59,016 bases of DNA from CAZKRU01 sp964555235 (GTDB lineage: Bacteria > Verrucomicrobiota > Verrucomicrobiia > Methylacidiphilales > CAMAQI01). This document shows positions 7,678-16,387 of this stretch, piece after piece. The notes below the pieces were generated by a model. The model saw nothing but the letters and a program-made list of their open reading frames with translations, was not told where the DNA came from and did not search any database. Position numbers and translations under genes: made by a program. The DNA is taken from positions 1 to 59,016 of the forward strand of contig CAZKRU010000017.1 of NCBI GenBank assembly GCA_964555235.1, read 5' to 3'. The stretch's first letter is position 1; each line of letters opens with the position of its first letter.

Positions 7678-9620
7678 AAGCTTCCTAGGAGAAATTGATA
7701 AATAAGCAAAGCGGCTTCTCCTCTGGTAATTCTATTTTCATTTGGAGAATTAGACATTAACCTCGATTCTTTCTGATCGATCATGGTTAAAAAATCAGCA
7801 CGAGATATCGATTCTGAAACCTGAGCTTGGGCGGCACGAACCGCTTTTGCTGTTTTTTGTGGGTCATTTGTACCCTGCCGCAATCCTTCGGCAGCAGCAA
7901 TCCAAATCTCTGCCAACCCCTTGCTCAATTCGTCTTTCGGAAATGCGTTATAGGAAGAAAAAAAACCTTTGGTTCCCAAATATTGAATGGCGCTGACCTC
8001 AGGCGAATTCTCCGACATATCAAGGTCATTAAAAAATGTCAGGAGAATCCCCCGATCAACAAGATCCTGTTGCAACAAATCAATAGGCAGTTTAGCCACT
8101 GGAAGTTTATGTTTTGAAGCGAGAACAACTGCGTGCGCGGCTGATTCTGCCAGATGCATCAAAGTTGGAGTTTGACGTACGGTTCCCCAACCCACATGCG
8201 TTGCTGAAACACATGTAATCACAAGCAAGTTATCAAACTCACAAGGCAGTAGGGTCCCCCAGGGAATCTGTCCGGGACGCGATGCTTCCATCTGAAAGAG
8301 TTGTCCATCGCAAAGCGTCCCGGGTCTCCGTTCGCACGTGCAGGCAAGTGAATCAAGAGAGAACTCCGTAATTGCAATGGAGTCTGAATGAATGGGAGCC
8401 CTATCAAGCCCAGAAGCAATTAAGGCATCATTTTCAGTAAAGATCGCGCGCCCCACGAGGCGACGGGCTTCACGAATGTAAAGTTGTTCCGGAAGGTTTT
8501 CGGTATCGGTAAATTCATCTGCCGCCAAACCCCATTCTCGAGCCTGGGCTCGCAAGTCGGCAGGCACTTCCGTATCGTTCTGTAAAAACCACATGAGCCC
8601 CAGCGCATGCTGAGAATGTTGGAGGAGAATCTCTCTCCGCGTCGCAGAATCTGCATTTGGATAACCCTTTCCGCCGCCAGTTAGATTCGTCGCATTCCAA
8701 CTGCGTTTGTTATTCGGTAAAATATGGCCATGAAAAACATGATCCTTTTCAATCATCTCGCGCAAAGATTGAATCAAAAACCGGTGATGAAATGGGAGCG
8801 CCAAATCTTCTTTTTTCTCTGTTGGAAGCAAAATAGGAGCATATTTTTCACGCGAGTAGCCTTCAGGAGGATTCGAGAGAAGTATCCGATTTTTGGGATT
8901 GTTACTAAGACAAAGTCGATAACTATAAGATTGGATATTGGAATCTCCTTCTCCCGTACTTCCAGCCATCAGTCCAAGTGTCGTAGCCTTACTCACGGTA
9001 AGATTGAGTCTTCCACGCATTGCTTCAACCGGAAAGCATCCATCTACCCAGTATGAAAATACTTTTCCCGCATGTGGTTCTAAATGTTGGCTTCGTGACT
9101 CCCGACCCACACGAAAAGCCACTCCACATTGGCTCATCAAGTCCCCTTCATAGCTAGCATCGAAAAACGTATCCGCATAAACTTGGATCGCCTCTTCATT
9201 TTTATAATCCAAGCAAACCGATTGAAGTACTCGCCCTTTGTGATAGACCTTCTTAAGAGAATAACCGGCGAGTTGCCGGATCCGAGGTTCATCCTGGAGC
9301 ATTTTACCGAGGATAACTTCGGCAACATGAGGCTCAAAAGTCAGCATGTTACCCCCCATACAGATTTTGTATTCTTCGGAAGATTCCCCAAAAGTATCGC
9401 GATAGTAGTTCGCGATTCTTACCGCGAATTCATGGACTAAGGGAGATCGAACGCCTCGGTAGTGGGTTTCTAAAGCTCCAAGAGAAGGAAGGCTTCCACC
9501 TACATGAATCGAAGGGGAAGCGAGTACAACCTCCAAACCTTCTCTCGCGGCCCTCACTGCGGCCATGATTCCTGCCGCATTGCCTCCATAAATCAACACT
9601 TCTGTCTTAATCTCTTTCAT
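7674..9620 (-). CDS. FAD-dependent oxidoreductase (FAD_oxidored type)
   Basis: A 648-residue flavoprotein. The N-terminal EVLIYGGNAAGIMAAVRAAR is a Rossmann FAD-binding fold, followed by HVGGSLPSLGALE and an acid-rich DASYEGDLM typical of the FAD_oxidored family, often found in planctomycete and verrucomicrobial glycan loci. The frame can start at a TTG at 9647, but the ATG at 9618-9620 places the FAD strand at the usual distance from the N-terminus, so I prefer it. The C-terminus (ISRADFLTMI ... ITRGEAALLIYQFL) looks like an S-layer-homology-like repeat pair. There is no signal peptide. It is coupled to the downstream rhamnosidase by a 4-base overlap. The substrate is unknown; oxidation of a sugar or its derivative is plausible. 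Confidence 0.8.
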   Translation of the reverse strand: MKEIKTEVLIYGGNAAGIMAAVRAAREGLEVVLASPSIHVGGSLPSLGALETHYRGVRSPLVHEFAVRIANYYRDTFGESSEEYKICMGGNMLTFEPHVAEVILGKMLQDEPRIRQLAGYSLKKVYHKGRVLQSVCLDYKNEEAIQVYADTFFDASYEGDLMSQCGVAFRVGRESRSQHLEPHAGKVFSYWVDGCFPVEAMRGRLNLTVSKATTLGLMAGSTGEGDSNIQSYSYRLCLSNNPKNRILLSNPPEGYSREKYAPILLPTEKKEDLALPFHHRFLIQSLREMIEKDHVFHGHILPNNKRSWNATNLTGGGKGYPNADSATRREILLQHSQHALGLMWFLQNDTEVPADLRAQAREWGLAADEFTDTENLPEQLYIREARRLVGRAIFTENDALIASGLDRAPIHSDSIAITEFSLDSLACTCERRPGTLCDGQLFQMEASRPGQIPWGTLLPCEFDNLLVITCVSATHVGWGTVRQTPTLMHLAESAAHAVVLASKHKLPVAKLPIDLLQQDLVDRGILLTFFNDLDMSENSPEVSAIQYLGTKGFFSSYNAFPKDELSKGLAEIWIAAAEGLRQGTNDPQKTAKAVRAAQAQVSESISRADFLTMIDQKESRLMSNSPNENRITRGEAALLIYQFLLGSL

Positions 9621-9719
9621 AAGCGTTAAACCGAGTTGCCGCGGCAATATCTGAAACTAAATACGGCTGAATCCCTTTGATCTGCAGTGTTTTTCACGAA
9701 GCAAAAAACCACGCGATCT

Positions 9720-11063
9720 TTATTTAGCCTTTTTTTTACCAAGCCATTGATGATGTTGAATCAGATGCTGAATGAGAAGAACCGCTAGCTCAGCCTTTGC
9801 TCCGGCATAAGCGGGATCCGAGTAAACATTACGACGTTCTTCTGGATCTTCCTTGATATCGTAAAGTATCGTTTCGTTGTTGGCATTTGAAAAGAGACTA
9901 CGTGAATAATTGCGACATTCTCGATCAGCAAAAACGATTAATTTATAGCGCTCCGTACGAACCGTATAAGCGTTTTCTGTCATCGCACAGATATGATCGC
10001 GATGGTTACGAGTGGAATCTATCAGAAGCCCGGCAATACTACGCCCAGATAATTCTTCGCTTTGAGAAGATGGAAGGGGGATTTCTGTCAAATCGAGCAA
10101 AGTAGGAAGCAAATCCACCATTTCTATCGTTTGACGAAGATTCAAACCCGCATGAGTGCATCCTGGTAATCGAATGACAAATGGAACCCGCAACACATCG
10201 TCATAAAGACTAAACCATTTTCCAATCATCTCGTGCTCGCCCAACATTTCACCGTGATCCGCAGTGAACACAACAATTGTCTCCTCCAAAACGCCTTGCT
10301 TTTCCAAAGCTTGAAGAACGGTTCCCAGACAATGATCCGCATAGGTAACTAGGTCCATATATTTGGACATAATTTGACGACGAGCTGCCTCATCATGAAA
10401 CAACCATCTTTTATCAGCTACGAAGCGGTAGGCCGCCGGCTGGGCAGATCGTTCATCATCACTAATAATCGGAAGCTCCATTTCCGAAGAAGCATAAGTA
10501 CCATCGAATTCTTTGGGCGGAAAGATCGGTGGATGAGGCGCCATAATCCCTACATGCGCAATGAAGGGCTGATCTTTTTTGCGAGTCTGTAGATAGCTTT
10601 CAAACTGTAAACACGCAGCCATATCATGTTGATTCTCAATAGGTCCTTGAAAGGTTCCAATAATAGGACCGCCGCCGTCGGGAGCATAACCCATATTACA
10701 GGTGCCATATCCCGCAATTCCTTCGTTCTCGGGATAAACGCGATACCCTTTATCCTGGCCGTGAGTCTTTCCAAAAGCGACCGCATCGTAACCATTTTCA
10801 GATAATCGCTCCGGAAGTGTTTTTACGGAAGACGGAATGCAATAATCATGATTAAAAATACCCATCTGATGAGGGTAAAGACCCGTAATCATGGACGCCC
10901 GGGACGGAATGCATGTCGGAAAATTCACAAACGCATTTTCCAATGTCACACCTTCCTTACGAAGCCGATCCAAGTGAGGCGTCTTTACAAAAGGATACTT
11001 CTCATGATAAGCCACGTCTTTGCGGAGTTCATCCACCATTACGATCACAATATTTTTTTTCAT
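9720..11063 (-). CDS. Sulfatase without signal peptide
   Basis: A 447-residue type I sulfatase. The ATG at 11061-11063 gives MKKNIVIVMVDELRKD, the usual sulfatase start with the metal-binding Asp at 11. A longer frame upstream overlaps the preceding gene and is not needed. CIPSR at 51-55 carries the Cys that becomes formylglycine, in context CIPSRASMITGLYPHQMG. VFTADHGEMLGEH supplies the second metal-binding Asp-His, and IGKW follows. With no signal peptide it should act in the cytoplasm, on sulfated oligosaccharides after import. It lies 40 bases after the sialidase-like gene and 99 bases before the FAD gene, in the long operon. The exact sugar and position are not predictable here. Confidence 0.9.
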   Translation of the reverse strand: MKKNIVIVMVDELRKDVAYHEKYPFVKTPHLDRLRKEGVTLENAFVNFPTCIPSRASMITGLYPHQMGIFNHDYCIPSSVKTLPERLSENGYDAVAFGKTHGQDKGYRVYPENEGIAGYGTCNMGYAPDGGGPIIGTFQGPIENQHDMAACLQFESYLQTRKKDQPFIAHVGIMAPHPPIFPPKEFDGTYASSEMELPIISDDERSAQPAAYRFVADKRWLFHDEAARRQIMSKYMDLVTYADHCLGTVLQALEKQGVLEETIVVFTADHGEMLGEHEMIGKWFSLYDDVLRVPFVIRLPGCTHAGLNLRQTIEMVDLLPTLLDLTEIPLPSSQSEELSGRSIAGLLIDSTRNHRDHICAMTENAYTVRTERYKLIVFADRECRNYSRSLFSNANNETILYDIKEDPEERRNVYSDPAYAGAKAELAVLLIQHLIQHHQWLGKKKAK

Positions 11064-11103
11064 AAAATCGCTCAAGTTGCGCAGTCCTTCGACCGCTATT
11101 GTT

Positions 11104-13119
11104 CTATGGCTTTCCTGCCTTGACGTTTTCCCGATTGAGTGGTTTTCCTTGCCAATCATAAGGCCAAGGAGTTGTGGAGGTAAAAAAGTCTTTGTGAAGT
11201 CGCAACATGTACAGGTCATGCCCATCATTCGTGTCCTTGCTTGAACCTCCCCCATGAAAAATATACGCTAGATCTCCGACAAAGGTTAGCGAATGCTGAA
11301 GAAAGCCATCTTTACCTTCCGGGGAGAAACCGATGAGCCGAAAATTATCCCAAGTTTTTCCTCCATCACGGCTAATCACAGATGCAAGCTGTCTTCGATC
11401 TTTCGCTTTTACGCCTTTATACCACGAATGTATTACTGCAACGATGACATTACTCCCTGGCAAGCGAGCAAGCTTGGGAGGATTGTCTCCCCCTCCGCAA
11501 TAGATGCTACGCGGCTCATCCCAAGTTTGACCATTATCTGCAGATGCTCGCACGCAATAAAAGGGCGCTTCCTGGCGGCTGATAAAGACTAGTTTAGCCC
11601 CTTCAACGTGAACCAGTGCAGCCTCCCCCGTCGGTTGAGCCGCCTTGTAGGTCGCCACATCTGCGAGTTTGCTCCAAGTCGCACCCAGATCATCAGAAGC
11701 AAATATCCAGGCTGCCGGCGTATAAAACGAGAGTGCTTGCAAGAGCCTCCCTTTATCACCAACGATAAGGGTATCATTGTTTGATGACGCCTCAACAATC
11801 ACAACCGGTTTTGACCAAGTCGCTCCTTCATCGGCAGAATACATAAATTGCCTCTCGCGACGTATATCTTTTCCCATCTTAGCATTTTCCCCGAGATCAA
11901 TCCAAGTAAAGCTCATTCCTAAGCGTCCATCCGGCATACGCACAAAGGCAGGTTTTGCATAGGCTCCCTTTTCACTTTTTATAATCATTCGAGGTTCAGA
12001 CCAAGTCGTTCCTTCATCCAAAGAGACCATCGCACACAAGCTATCTGGATCGGAGTTTTGATTTGAGGACTTTTTGTCCTTCGGTTTCTGCGGATGGTAT
12101 ACCAAGAGAATAGATCCATCCTTGAGCGCTATAGCAGAAGGAGCTTCCGGGGTTGTGATGCCTTCTTGGATAATCTTCCGAGTTTGAATATGCTCAATCA
12201 TGTGGGCTGTAGAGAGAGGCTTCGCTGTCTCCGCAGGAGTACTTTCTCCTCCCTCATTAAAGGCCGCAACACTGTGCTCGTAGGTAGTATCCTGCTGCAT
12301 CCCCCCATCATCAAAATGAGTCGCATTAGGACCTGTCTCCCCAGCTAAGTACCACTCACGCCCAGGCTCGCGGCGCATGATTCGATAGCCCGATTCATTC
12401 TCCGCTGAGTCAATCCATTCCACTCGTATATGAGCAGGAGAGACTTGCGTTTGACGAACGTCCTTCGGCGCAGAAGGAGCTTGAGGTAGCGCCGCACGTT
12501 CTGCCTGCGCCACGGCCAAGGGGACAAACTGAACGGCATCCACGGCCACAATACCCTTGGCTCCTGCATTGGAAACCACCACCGATCCCTTTTTGCCTGC
12601 TTCAAATTTAAATACTCCAAGTGACCTCGCAACTCCTGAAATCAATGCCTCTTGTTTCTGGTTAACTGTACAAGATTTTTCACCATCCGCGCTGTTCACC
12701 GTGACGGCAACATTGGAGGCTCGATTTTGATGGGCCGGATAGATCAATCGAACTTCATACGGACCCGCTGCGGTGAGATCGGGGGTAAAGCGAACCGACA
12801 TTTCGCTAGGCACTTTAGTTTTGTCGGTATCGTGACTTTTGGCGGTATCGTGACTATAAGACTTTCCCACAATCGCCAAATCTTTAGATGCACGCACCCA
12901 TTCTCCGATAAACTCCGCATCTGAATCGTCAACAATTACTCCAGAAAATTTAGCTGATGGAGCATCTGCTTTTTTGCCTTTCGCCGGCATGGGAGGGGCC
13001 GCAAACATATTCACCGAGCAGCAGCCGACTACTGCCAACAGCGTAATCTTCCATGCAATAAAGAGTCGTTTTTTAAAGTACCGTTGATTTTTGTTTATCG
13101 AGTAAGTAGTGAAGATCAT
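11104..13119 (-). CDS. Secreted BNR-repeat sialidase-fold protein
   Basis: About 671 residues. Order: signal peptide (KITLLAVVGCCSVNMFA near residues 25-40), a golvesin/xanthan-lyase-like accessory domain (VIVDDSDAEFIGEWV ... VAVDAVQFVPL), one fibronectin III-like domain (PSAPKDVRQTQV ... YEHSVAAFNEGGES), then a six-bladed propeller with five Asp boxes: SLDEGTTW, SADEGATW, SDDLGATW, SADNGQTW and SRDGGKTW. Such propellers include sialidases, but also many other exo-glycosidases, lyases and binding proteins, so true sialidase activity is not established. The frame can start at a TTG at 13152 overlapping the transporter stop; the ATG at 13119 is preferred. It is exported and sits with the transporter and the beta-helix proteins, so it probably acts on polymer or large fragments outside the inner membrane. 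Confidence 0.8.
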   Translation of the reverse strand: MIFTTYSINKNQRYFKKRLFIAWKITLLAVVGCCSVNMFAAPPMPAKGKKADAPSAKFSGVIVDDSDAEFIGEWVRASKDLAIVGKSYSHDTAKSHDTDKTKVPSEMSVRFTPDLTAAGPYEVRLIYPAHQNRASNVAVTVNSADGEKSCTVNQKQEALISGVARSLGVFKFEAGKKGSVVVSNAGAKGIVAVDAVQFVPLAVAQAERAALPQAPSAPKDVRQTQVSPAHIRVEWIDSAENESGYRIMRREPGREWYLAGETGPNATHFDDGGMQQDTTYEHSVAAFNEGGESTPAETAKPLSTAHMIEHIQTRKIIQEGITTPEAPSAIALKDGSILLVYHPQKPKDKKSSNQNSDPDSLCAMVSLDEGTTWSEPRMIIKSEKGAYAKPAFVRMPDGRLGMSFTWIDLGENAKMGKDIRRERQFMYSADEGATWSKPVVIVEASSNNDTLIVGDKGRLLQALSFYTPAAWIFASDDLGATWSKLADVATYKAAQPTGEAALVHVEGAKLVFISRQEAPFYCVRASADNGQTWDEPRSIYCGGGDNPPKLARLPGSNVIVAVIHSWYKGVKAKDRRQLASVISRDGGKTWDNFRLIGFSPEGKDGFLQHSLTFVGDLAYIFHGGGSSKDTNDGHDLYMLRLHKDFFTSTTPWPYDWQGKPLNRENVKAGKP

Positions 13120-13148
13120 GATAATTTGAGTGAGGTTGAATTTTACGA

Positions 13149-14522
13149 TCAAGAAATACCCATCTTCTGATCATTGGTGGATTGACGCGAAGCTTGCATA
13201 CGCAAGCACAGAAGCAAAATTGAAAACGCGATCAAATGAGTTACACTGAGCGCAGTAAAGACAGGTACATAGCCGTAAGCAGTAATCGTGTGGCCTGCCA
13301 ATAAAGTGGAAATAACCCCCCCAATGCTTCCCCCCATTGCAGAGAGCGATAGGAGGGTTGCTACATTTTCGCGGGCAATGCTTTCAGAAATCAACGTAAT
13401 TTGATTCACCATCCAGCAGCTTTGAGCTGCCAGTAAAAGTGCGATTAATCCCAACGAAAAGCCTGCGGATTCAGTTCGCACGGCAAGATTGGCCAATGGC
13501 ATAATGCAGGCCGCCCCCAACATCATCAATAAGCGCGCTTTCCTTGATTGCCAACCACGACGAACGAGCCAATCCGAAAATGCTCCGCCTCCGGGGCCAC
13601 CGATATCTGCAGCCAAAAATGGAAGCCAACCGACCATACCAATCATAGCCAACGTGAATCCTCGAGAATGAGTGAGATAATCGGGCAACCAAAATGAAAA
13701 GAAAAATGATAAGGAATCAGTGAGCATGCGTACTAAAAAGAATCCTAAGAAAAGTGGTTGCGTAAGTAATGACCATACGGAGGCCTTGGCGACCTTCGAA
13801 GTCGGCTGGATTCTGTTTGCCAATATATAAGCCTTCTCACTTTCCCCAATTCGCTTATGTTGTTCAGGCGAATCATAAAAACGCCACCAAATCACAAGGA
13901 GAAAAAGCCCCGTAGCACCCGTGATCAAAAATGCCCACCGCCATCCTAAATTCAAAGCTAAGAAGGATACTAACGGCGGCGCGAGCATCGCCCCAAAAAT
14001 ATTGCCGTTTGAAAAGACCGCAGTACAAAGGGCTCGTTCACGCTGAGGAATCCACTCGGAGATGGCCTTAATGCCCGCGGGACTATTAAAGCTTTCACCA
14101 ATTCCCAACAGGAACCGAAAAAACATCAAACTTAACCATCCTGTTGCTGCCATATGGAACATGCTTGTGAGCGACCAAAAAGCCAAAGCAATGGCAAGCC
14201 CAAGCTTCACACCGATGCGATCTAGAATATTTCCGCAGAACGAATAGCCAACTGTATAGGCTATGAGAAAAGCGGTAACAATATATGAATACTCCTCGGC
14301 TCCGAAATGAAGATTCTCTCTCAAAGTGGGCGCAAGAACGGAAAGAGACTGCCGATCTAGATTATTAACAACCGCAACAAAGAACAGAAGCGCGACAATA
14401 AGCCACCGCTGATGTTCTTGCACGAAAACAACCGCTCGTTTTAGACACCCCTTCTGCATAGAAAGAGAAGTGGAATCTACAATCTCTACCGGAAGTATCT
14501 CCTGAGTCTTAGGAAGTTTCAT
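13149..14522 (-). CDS. MFS transporter, anion:cation symporter (hexuronate-type)
   Basis: A 457-residue, about 12-helix major facilitator. The sequence DRQSLSVLAPTLRE after the first helix, and FRFLLGIGESFNSPAGIKA followed by SEWIPQRERA, are the signatures of the anion:cation symporter family that includes hexuronate (ExuT) and glucarate carriers. The frame extends upstream to 14600, but the ATG at 14520-14522 avoids overlap with the preceding gene and sits 7 bases after it. It is the only evident inner-membrane transporter in the window, so it is likely the entry route for a sugar acid or short uronic oligosaccharide released by the neighbouring secreted proteins. It matches the uronate-type enzymology suggested by the GH28 gene. 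Confidence 0.88.
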   Translation of the reverse strand: MKLPKTQEILPVEIVDSTSLSMQKGCLKRAVVFVQEHQRWLIVALLFFVAVVNNLDRQSLSVLAPTLRENLHFGAEEYSYIVTAFLIAYTVGYSFCGNILDRIGVKLGLAIALAFWSLTSMFHMAATGWLSLMFFRFLLGIGESFNSPAGIKAISEWIPQRERALCTAVFSNGNIFGAMLAPPLVSFLALNLGWRWAFLITGATGLFLLVIWWRFYDSPEQHKRIGESEKAYILANRIQPTSKVAKASVWSLLTQPLFLGFFLVRMLTDSLSFFFSFWLPDYLTHSRGFTLAMIGMVGWLPFLAADIGGPGGGAFSDWLVRRGWQSRKARLLMMLGAACIMPLANLAVRTESAGFSLGLIALLLAAQSCWMVNQITLISESIARENVATLLSLSAMGGSIGGVISTLLAGHTITAYGYVPVFTALSVTHLIAFSILLLCLRMQASRQSTNDQKMGIS

Positions 14523-14529
14523 AAAAATA

Positions 14530-16383
14530 TCAGTGGGATTCTTCGGTTGCAAGGGGTCCGACTTTGAGTGGATACCAAGTATCACCAGCTTGGATTGCAC
14601 CGATGTCGCGAAAAGCCTTCACCGGAGATGACTTGACTTCGAGACCTTTACCTATCGCGGGACTCACTGGTTTAAGAGCAAAATTCCTTTTTTCAAAATC
14701 CATCCAACCCATGGCACCTACATTAGCAAGCACCCGCCCGCCCTCTCCAGCCCCCGTGGCACCTGGGCCGGGTTTTCCTTCTGTAGCCGCAGCCACTAAG
14801 TTATTGCGAAATTGAAATCTTTCGGGTGTGACCAATTCTTTGCCAGTTTTTTCAATCGATGCAATTGCCAAATAATTGGAAACAAAGAGGTTATTCTCAA
14901 ACCGCACGTTGGCAATCGGTTCCTTGGGATTACCCAGAGGATTAAAAATCTGACCGTCCTGAAAGCAAATCGTATTGTTAAAAAACAACCAGCCTGGCTC
15001 AGGCGCGGTTAGTCCCGTCTTTGGAAGGTCTGGATTTTTCCCATCCTTCCAAGTTTTCACCGAAATCCCGATTTTAAAAACAGCGCTACCAATTTTATTT
15101 GAATATGCCCATCTTGCCGAGTGCTCTCGCGTGTTAAGAATCACGTTTTGATAGAAATAAATCGGCCCCGGAAATGGAACCCCTCCGACTTGGCACGAAA
15201 ATGTGTCCAATGTGTTGAGGAAGACATTACGGTAAATATGAGCATCTTTCGCATGGGCTTCAGTCTCGATGGCGTTATCGCAAAGACGTTCAAAAATGTT
15301 GTCATGGATCCGAGCGCCGACGCTATCGCTCATTCCTGCAATCGAAAGTCCATCAACGATATTGTGAAGGTAATTATGGTGAACCTCCCAGTTGTTGCCC
15401 ATTCGTAAAAGCATTCCATCCTCATAGTCCGTCGTTGCACAGCCAAGCATATCTGTCTTCCGTTGCCATATCAGGCCAAGGGTACCCTCCTTGAATTCTG
15501 AAACTTCAAACTCTTGCAGCATTTCCATTGCATCGTCATAGGCAGGGAACTGGGTCCAATCGCAATAAGCCACTGTGATATTGTCTCCCCCGCGTACAGC
15601 TGAAGGACAACCTCTAAACCAGCAGCGGCGGACTGTCACATGGCTACTTTTCGAAGTCAGAATCGCACTAGGCCCCATCGCTTCGAAACTAATGCCTTCA
15701 ATAACGATATGAGCTTCACCGAGATCCGTCATCTGTAAATGACCGATGCGAGAGACCGCCATCAGGTGCTTGTTCGGATCAGTTGAACCATACTTTCCAG
15801 AGGCGTGCAGTCGTACGTAAAGTTTCTTTTTCTCTTTATCCCAAAAAAAACCGTGCCGAGGCCCTGGATTGTCTCCTGCAGGATGACGCGGCGTCTTCTC
15901 TTGTACAATGCTTACAAATCGTCGCATAAGTTCTAGCGATTCGTAGGGAAACAGGTCCGTGCCACTGTAAAGCACTCGAGAGGGCCCTGCGTTGCATGGA
16001 ACAGAATAAAGTCCGATATCAGCATCTTCGAGCATCCAGGGAGTTTTCCCAGCGCGAATCGACGAATCGGCTCCTGTAAGGATCACACGTTGGTGTTCAA
16101 CCTTATCGGCACGAATAATGATTGGTTCTTTTTCAGTACCTTTAAATGCAATCGGTAGTTTGCTAACAAAGTAAACCCCAGGATGAAGGATGATCTCGTC
16201 ACCAGGCTTCACAATATTAGCATCGACTAATCCCTTGAGGGTGCACAAAGCCGTCGAAGCAGTCAGGCCATCATTTTTGTCGCTCCCTTTCTGAGCATCT
16301 AAGTGAAGCATTCGTGCCGAGACGCAGAGCGGTAACGCGATGATCATCGCTAATAAGATTACAATTTTTTGATTTTTGTTCAT
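14530..16383 (-). CDS. Secreted parallel beta-helix protein, paralogue 3 of 3
   Basis: 617 residues with a clear signal peptide (KIVILLAMIIALPLCVSA, residues 5-22), then the DUF1565-like opening HLDAQKGSDKNDG and GDEIILHPGVYF. A long run of right-handed beta-helix coils follows, with repeated R(N/D)N(V/I)F and VVRRCWF type rungs (for example VTVRRCWFRGC, IHDNIFERLCDNAIETEAHA). The C-terminal block RDIGAIQAGDTWYPLKVGP is shared with the two genes upstream. It is the most diverged of the three copies. The fold is common in polysaccharide lyases, GH28-like hydrolases and binding proteins; I see no assigned catalytic motif and do not name an activity. It lies 4 bases after paralogue 2 and 7 bases before the transporter, so all are co-transcribed. 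Confidence 0.8.
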   Translation of the reverse strand: MNKNQKIVILLAMIIALPLCVSARMLHLDAQKGSDKNDGLTASTALCTLKGLVDANIVKPGDEIILHPGVYFVSKLPIAFKGTEKEPIIIRADKVEHQRVILTGADSSIRAGKTPWMLEDADIGLYSVPCNAGPSRVLYSGTDLFPYESLELMRRFVSIVQEKTPRHPAGDNPGPRHGFFWDKEKKKLYVRLHASGKYGSTDPNKHLMAVSRIGHLQMTDLGEAHIVIEGISFEAMGPSAILTSKSSHVTVRRCWFRGCPSAVRGGDNITVAYCDWTQFPAYDDAMEMLQEFEVSEFKEGTLGLIWQRKTDMLGCATTDYEDGMLLRMGNNWEVHHNYLHNIVDGLSIAGMSDSVGARIHDNIFERLCDNAIETEAHAKDAHIYRNVFLNTLDTFSCQVGGVPFPGPIYFYQNVILNTREHSARWAYSNKIGSAVFKIGISVKTWKDGKNPDLPKTGLTAPEPGWLFFNNTICFQDGQIFNPLGNPKEPIANVRFENNLFVSNYLAIASIEKTGKELVTPERFQFRNNLVAAATEGKPGPGATGAGEGGRVLANVGAMGWMDFEKRNFALKPVSPAIGKGLEVKSSPVKAFRDIGAIQAGDTWYPLKVGPLATEESH

Positions 16384-16387
16384 ATAT

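Noticed and set aside
11064..11255. N-terminal extension of the sulfatase at 9720
   Set aside because: It overlaps the preceding gene and encodes no sulfatase-like sequence; the ATG at 11063 gives the usual start.
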